Notes under the pieces: generated by a model | Database searches by the model: none | Told to the model about the DNA's origin: nothing | Seen by the model: only the letters and a program-made list of their open reading frames with translations | Program-made: the position numbers and the translations under genes | Shown: positions 59,992 to 64,000 of the stretch, piece after piece | Layout of the letters: each line of letters starts with the position of its first letter | Numbering within the stretch: the stretch's first letter is position 1 | Assembly (NCBI RefSeq): GCF_051106095.1 | Contig: NC_135785.1 | Coordinates: forward strand, 94,645,501 to 94,709,500 | Origin: Pogona vitticeps | Taxonomy: Eukaryota > Chordata > Lepidosauria > Squamata > Agamidae | Length of the DNA: 64,000 nt | Direction of reading: 5' to 3'

Positions 59992-60355
59992 TAAGTAAGT
60001 TAGGTATCTGGCTGTGGAGCCAAAGATTGAAAGTTCAGTTTCCCATGTGTATCTCAGGGGAAGAGCCAACTTCTGTAGCCTTGGGCAAGCTGCACAGCCC
60101 CTGGGCACCTCCAGAAGAAATGATAAAGCACTATTGAGTATTCCAGTGGTTCTTAACCTTTGTTACTCGGATGTTTTTGAACTGCAACTCCCAGAAACTC
60201 CAGCCAGCACAGTTGATGGTGAAGGCTTCTGGGATTTGCAGCCCAAAACTCCTGAGTAACCCAAGGTTAAGAACCAGTGGAGTATTCAATACCTAGAAGA
60301 ACCTCCAGAGGGTTGTCATAAGTCAAAATTGACCTTATAGCACATAATGAAAAAA
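59992..60355 (+). mobile_element. tRNA-derived SINE interrupted by a MITE
   Basis: Head aaagttcagtttcccatgtg, body agccttgggcaagctgcaca, tail gggttgtcataagtcaaaat. It is the same family as 10138 and 14608, split by the MITE at 60144-60279. Confidence 0.7.
60144..60279. mobile_element. hAT-type MITE
   Basis: The perfect inverted ends are CAGTGGTTCTTAACCT and AGGTTAAGAACCAGTG-type, 136 bp apart. The exact 8-bp duplication gagtattc lies at 60136-60143 and 60280-60287. Confidence 0.9.
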
Positions 60356-60940
60356 AGTGTTTAGGGTTAGTCTCTCATTTAAGCACACTTCTTTAGCTCC
60401 AGTGCATGAGTGGTGTTCGGAGGATGATTGCACCCACTAGCCACATTCCTGTCCCCTTTCCATATGTTAATACGATAAATGAACCTTTTAGCCTCCCAAA
60501 ATGTTGAGCTGCTGTACTGAGCTTTCAATACTGAAACACATAAACTTCAAAATGAAACTCTATTATAATTACAACTTAGGTTTGAGCCTATCCTCTAGGG
60601 TGTTAATGAAGACAATGTTTTTGTGTATCACTACAGGAAACTTAACTAAAATGATTATGTTCTCACCAATTATTGTTGTTGCAAACAGTTCCTGTATTTA
60701 ATTGGCAAAGACTTAAGCTTTAATTTGTCATAGACAATACTTTTTCACATTTTGTTCGACCCCAATACCCAGTTATTTCCCTTGACTTGTATCCCTTTCA
60801 ACTGAGGACAGCTCTTTGTGCATAAGCCCTCAAAAGATTATGTCCTGATATATTTGTTAATTTCCAAAGTGCCATAGGATTGTTCACTGATTTTGATGGT
60901 TGAGTAGGAATAATTACCAGTACTTCAATCATTTACTTAC

Positions 60941-60992
60941 CTGAATAGATTTCAGACAGCAGAGGGCACTTCAGTCTCAAAGATCCAGCATA
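60941..60992 (-). other. Candidate 5' UTR exon of the ATP2B-like retrogene
   Basis: On the minus strand a 52-nt segment is preceded by a strong acceptor (gtttcttgttttcctttcag) and followed by a consensus donor (ATTCAG/gtaagtaaat). Joined to the acceptor at 55544, the frame upstream of the retrogene ATG has TGA stops, so it would be untranslated leader. The intron would be 55545-60940 (5396 nt). There is no sequence match to a coding exon I know. Confidence 0.5.
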
Positions 60993-61820
60993 CTGAAAGG
61001 AAAACAAGAAACTCAGACTAGAGACAAAGTGAAAATAGAAAAGAAATTACAATTATAAATTAGTATCATCTTGAAGTCATGTGGACTGAACCAGTAATTA
61101 TGAGCTTTCTTGCTAGAGCAGTTAAGTAAACTTTTTCTCTTTAGGAGTAGACACCTAGAGCAGAATTTAAAAGAGGGGAGTTATACAAGGTACCCTTTAA
61201 GCTTTCCTTTTCCTAATTATTATAGGGATGCTATTGTGGCTGCTTTGTCAGGTGATAGTTTAATCCCCCAGGAACATTAACCAGAACTATTTAAACATTC
61301 CTTTAGACTGATAATTAGACGTGGAGTTCTTTTTTTGGCTTAGAACCTGTATCTGTAGCAGTAGAAGACATTAAACAGGTGATACTTCCTCCAGTAATTT
61401 ATCTCCTTGTACTCAGTCTCACCCTCAGCTGCTCAGTTTTTTTGTGGCAACTGATCATACGGGATTCCCCGCCCCTACCCCCGCCCTCCATCTTAAGAAA
61501 TCTTTTGGTGGGTTTTGGTTGAAGTCTTAGTATAAACATACCAGAACTCATATATTTTGATTTGAGGATATAATTTTACATCTCCTATACTGAAGAATAC
61601 TGAAACAATGCAATGGAGATGACTGAGTGTAGAGTTACTTTTTTGAGGCAAAGATATTTGCAAATAAAACCATGTACTGGCTGGTGTGTGTGTATACACA
61701 CATGGTGATAATTGGTTGGCTATTTTATCCAGGTATGATATTGCTTAATATTTATATATGTAAGCTGACAGCTAGTTCATTTGTTAGAGTATTTAAATAA
61801 ACTATGGAGTAATTTCAGTG
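60993..61820. other. No gene seen
   Basis: Upstream of the candidate 5' UTR exon. No first exon or CpG island was recognised on the minus strand. Confidence 0.4.
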
Positions 61821-61909
61821 GTAGTCCTACCTAGAGTAGACCATTGAATTGTTTACTTACACAAAACTAAAGTCCCACTGATTTCAGTGAGTCTGCTCTA
61901 GGTAGGACT
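61821..61909. mobile_element. Short palindromic MITE
   Basis: TAGTCCTACCTAGAGTAGAC and its inverse GTCTGCTCTAGGTAGGACTA face each other over 89 bases, around gtcccactgatttcagtgag. A dispersed family with this core occurs in reptiles. Confidence 0.65.
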
Positions 61910-62462
61910 AGAAATAGTTTGAGTTCTACGGTTTTGCCTAAATTGTTTATGGGGTTGAAATGCACGGCAAGAAATGTGCAGAAACCTAATGCAAACCTTT
62001 TGACTCCTGCAGCAGCTTGTTCTCCTACTTTATATCCACTTGCTTGTCCTCAAACAGACTTTTTCCTGGTTCTGAAGGTAAGAAGTGCTTAACTGTGCAT
62101 ACAACACAACTTCTATACTAACTTAATTGCACGGGTGTCTTAGATGTTCTTCAGTGATTGTGTAACTCTGACCTACTTTACTCCTGATTCTCCAGTTAAC
62201 ATAATCTTTAGATATTTTTGTTGCCTTTAACCTGCTGGTTCATATGCTGTGTTTGCACATTTTTTAATACTGGAAAACAATTTATCAGTAGAATATCATC
62301 ATCATCATCTCAGATCTCACACCATCAGAGCGACAAAAAATGGCAGTATTAGGAACAGTATACACACTGCGTCAATATTTAACAGATACTTAGGTTTTCG
62401 GTTAAAACTTGTATCTGTTATATAATACCAGTCAATGTTTTTATAATTTTGACTGTGCCTGG
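61910..62462. other. No gene seen
   Basis: No gene. A short ATC run lies at about 62297-62310. Confidence 0.4.
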
Positions 62463-62718
62463 AATTTCTGAACAACAACAACAACAACAATGTGCCTTCA
62501 AGTAAAGTCTGAAGAATGACAACCCTTTTCAAGGTTTTCCAGCAAGAGAATACTCAGTAGTAATGTATCATTCCCTTCTTCTGGGGGGGTGCTCTGGGAT
62601 AACTATGCAACTTGCCCAAGGCCACACAGGCTGGCTCTATTCACAGGAGGTACAGGGGACTCAAGCTCTCAATGTCTGGCTCCATAGCTACCTAAACCAC
62701 TGAATTATCCAGCCTTGA
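62463..62718 (-). mobile_element. tRNA-derived SINE, minus strand
   Basis: The reverse of the 10138-type SINE: tail acaacaacaatgtgccttca and acccttttcaaggttttcc at the left, body acttgcccaaggccacacag, head ggactcaagctctcaatgtc. Confidence 0.65.
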
Positions 62719-62989
62719 ATCGGTAGAGCACAACAATCTTTTATGAATGTCTCTTTTTCTTTGCTTCTCCTCTTGTACAATAAAAATTGAGCATTATTTT
62801 CTGGTCTCAGTTTGCCCTTCTTATCTTACAAATTTGCAAAAGCTTCCATTATTCAGTCTGAGAAGGACAGTTTTCAAGCATTTGTCCAATCCATGGAAGT
62901 GAGAGGGTGAGCTTCACAGCAGTGTAGTTACTTCAGCGGAAGGCTGCAAATAAAAGATTTAGCATAAGCTATTCCACATATGAAGAAAA

Positions 62990-63125
62990 AGAGTATGGAT
63001 GGGGAATTTGTGCCCTCCAGATGTTGTTGTTGGACATCATTCCACAACTTTACTTATACCCTTCTGCGACTGAAGGGAGCAGGAGTGTAACAACATCTAG
63101 ACTTTCACACATTTCTCATCTCTGA
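62990..63125. mobile_element. hAT-type MITE, worn
   Basis: Left gatggggaatttgtgccctc with cagatgttgttgttggacat, right gtaacaacatctagactttc with catttctcatctctg. These are inverted relatives of each other. Confidence 0.5.
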
Positions 63126-64000
63126 ACTAGAGTGTGGACATGCAATTGTAGTTCTTTGGTCAATATACACACCCAGTGTTTTTGACAATCAGGATCCAAA
63201 TCCATAATATTGTGGCAAATTTAATGTTACGTATTTTAAGAACAACGTTGGGAGTAGAGGCTTTCCAAACAAATGAGACATCAAAAGAACCTGCTTTCTG
63301 TATCTTTAATAAACACATAGAAAAATAATGTGTGGCTTTTCTCTTTCACACATGACACGTTTGTGGTTTTGCTACACAGATTCTCAAAGGTACAAGAGCC
63401 CTACACCCCTTTCATGTGGAAGATATTTTGAAGATAATTTTTTTCTAGAAAAACATGAAAAATAGAAAAAATAAGACACCAATGTTTTTGATGGCCCATT
63501 TGTGAAACAGTCAACTATTTTAATCCGTTTCTGTAAATTAGAACACCACCTAGATCTGTTTTAACCATGAAAACTGAAGTAAGCATGGGTATATCTCAAG
63601 CAATTTGATCCTGGATATGGTAACTCAGAGGCAAGTACCACCGAGTACAGTAAGAATTACTTCCTGTTAAAGAGATTTAGGATTGAAATCTTCATTCTTA
63701 GTTTTGTACAACTGCTTTGTACCTCTTCACCTTCCTTGTGCTCATGGCAAATCTGAAAACTTTTCTCTGTATCCAAATTCATTGAATTTAATCTCCACCA
63801 TTCACATCTCCAATTGTCTCTGAAGCCATTTCTCTATAAAATCAAATTACCTCAGATAATTGAATCTTTCACTATACCACATTTCTTTCTGGTGATAGAT
63901 GGCTCAGGGGTTGTTCACAAAGTATGTTGTTGCAGGTAACATGTCTCTTATTATTTGTGCTCACAAATGGTGAGATTATCTACTGTATCTATCCAGGAGC
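63126..64000. other. No gene seen
   Basis: AT-rich right edge of the window without recognised genes or repeats. Confidence 0.4.

Larger units (their letters stand above)
55545..60940 (-). other. Region upstream of the retrogene, possible first intron
   Basis: No coding exon is recognised. It holds a diverged tandem duplication (58785-59100), a CR1/L2 tail at 58443-58530, a poly-A run at 58863-58884, a C-run at 59178-59188, and a SINE interrupted by a hAT MITE (59992-60355). Confidence 0.4.

Noticed and set aside
61856-61870. Consensus gtaagt donor on the minus strand, upstream of the candidate 5' UTR exon
   Set aside because: It lies in the loop of a short palindromic MITE (61821-61909), so it is more likely element sequence than a first exon.
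62013-62077. Exon-like segment on the + strand with cag acceptor and AAG/gtaaga donor
   Set aside because: It is not linked to any gene model, its frames match no expected neighbour such as CTNNA3, and isolated splice-like pairs occur by chance.

Overview
This window looks like squamate reptile (lizard or snake) genomic DNA. The evidence is a BovB (RTE-clade) LINE carrying its endonuclease and reverse-transcriptase coding sequence, SINEs of the Sauria type, L1 and CR1/L2 LINE pieces, many hAT and Tc1/mariner MITEs, and a host gene with vertebrate exon-intron structure. Only two host protein-coding loci are supported. Most of the rest is transposon debris and intergenic or intronic DNA.

Layout. 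1-540 is a CpG-rich stretch. 1409-7484 is a stack of nested elements: a hAT MITE, then a BovB LINE whose 3' part is split by an L1 fragment that itself holds a CR1/L2 copy. DNAJC12 (a J-domain co-chaperone) lies on the + strand at 12168-22705. It has five coding exons, clean phase matching and a TATA/CCAAT promoter, and encodes 196 residues. Its intron 2 holds a CpG-rich mariner MITE next to a Sauria SINE. 24.8-52 kb has no recognisable host gene. It contains SINEs, MITEs, a broken virus-like stretch on the minus strand (about 30.9-34.05 kb) into which a solo LTR and a hAT MITE have inserted, an unexplained coding-like stretch at 42.9-43.4 kb, a mariner MITE carrying an internal minisatellite, and a complete-length BovB insertion (45455-48611, minus) bounded by an 11-bp target-site duplication.

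The most interesting locus is 52215-55532 on the minus strand. It is one uninterrupted 1105-codon reading frame for a plasma-membrane Ca2+-ATPase (ATP2B/PMCA family). Its parents are multi-exon genes, so this is a retrocopy, yet every catalytic motif is present and the frame is open despite clear protein divergence from the parents. A splice-acceptor-like site lies 12 bases before the start codon. A well-formed 52-nt exon-like segment lies about 5.4 kb upstream (60941-60992). Together they suggest an expressed retrogene with an acquired 5' UTR intron. The copy keeps the core calmodulin-binding helix but lacks the long regulatory tail and PDZ ligand of PMCA b-forms.

In mammals DNAJC12 lies between SIRT1 and CTNNA3. 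No coding exon of either neighbour was found here, so synteny is inference only.
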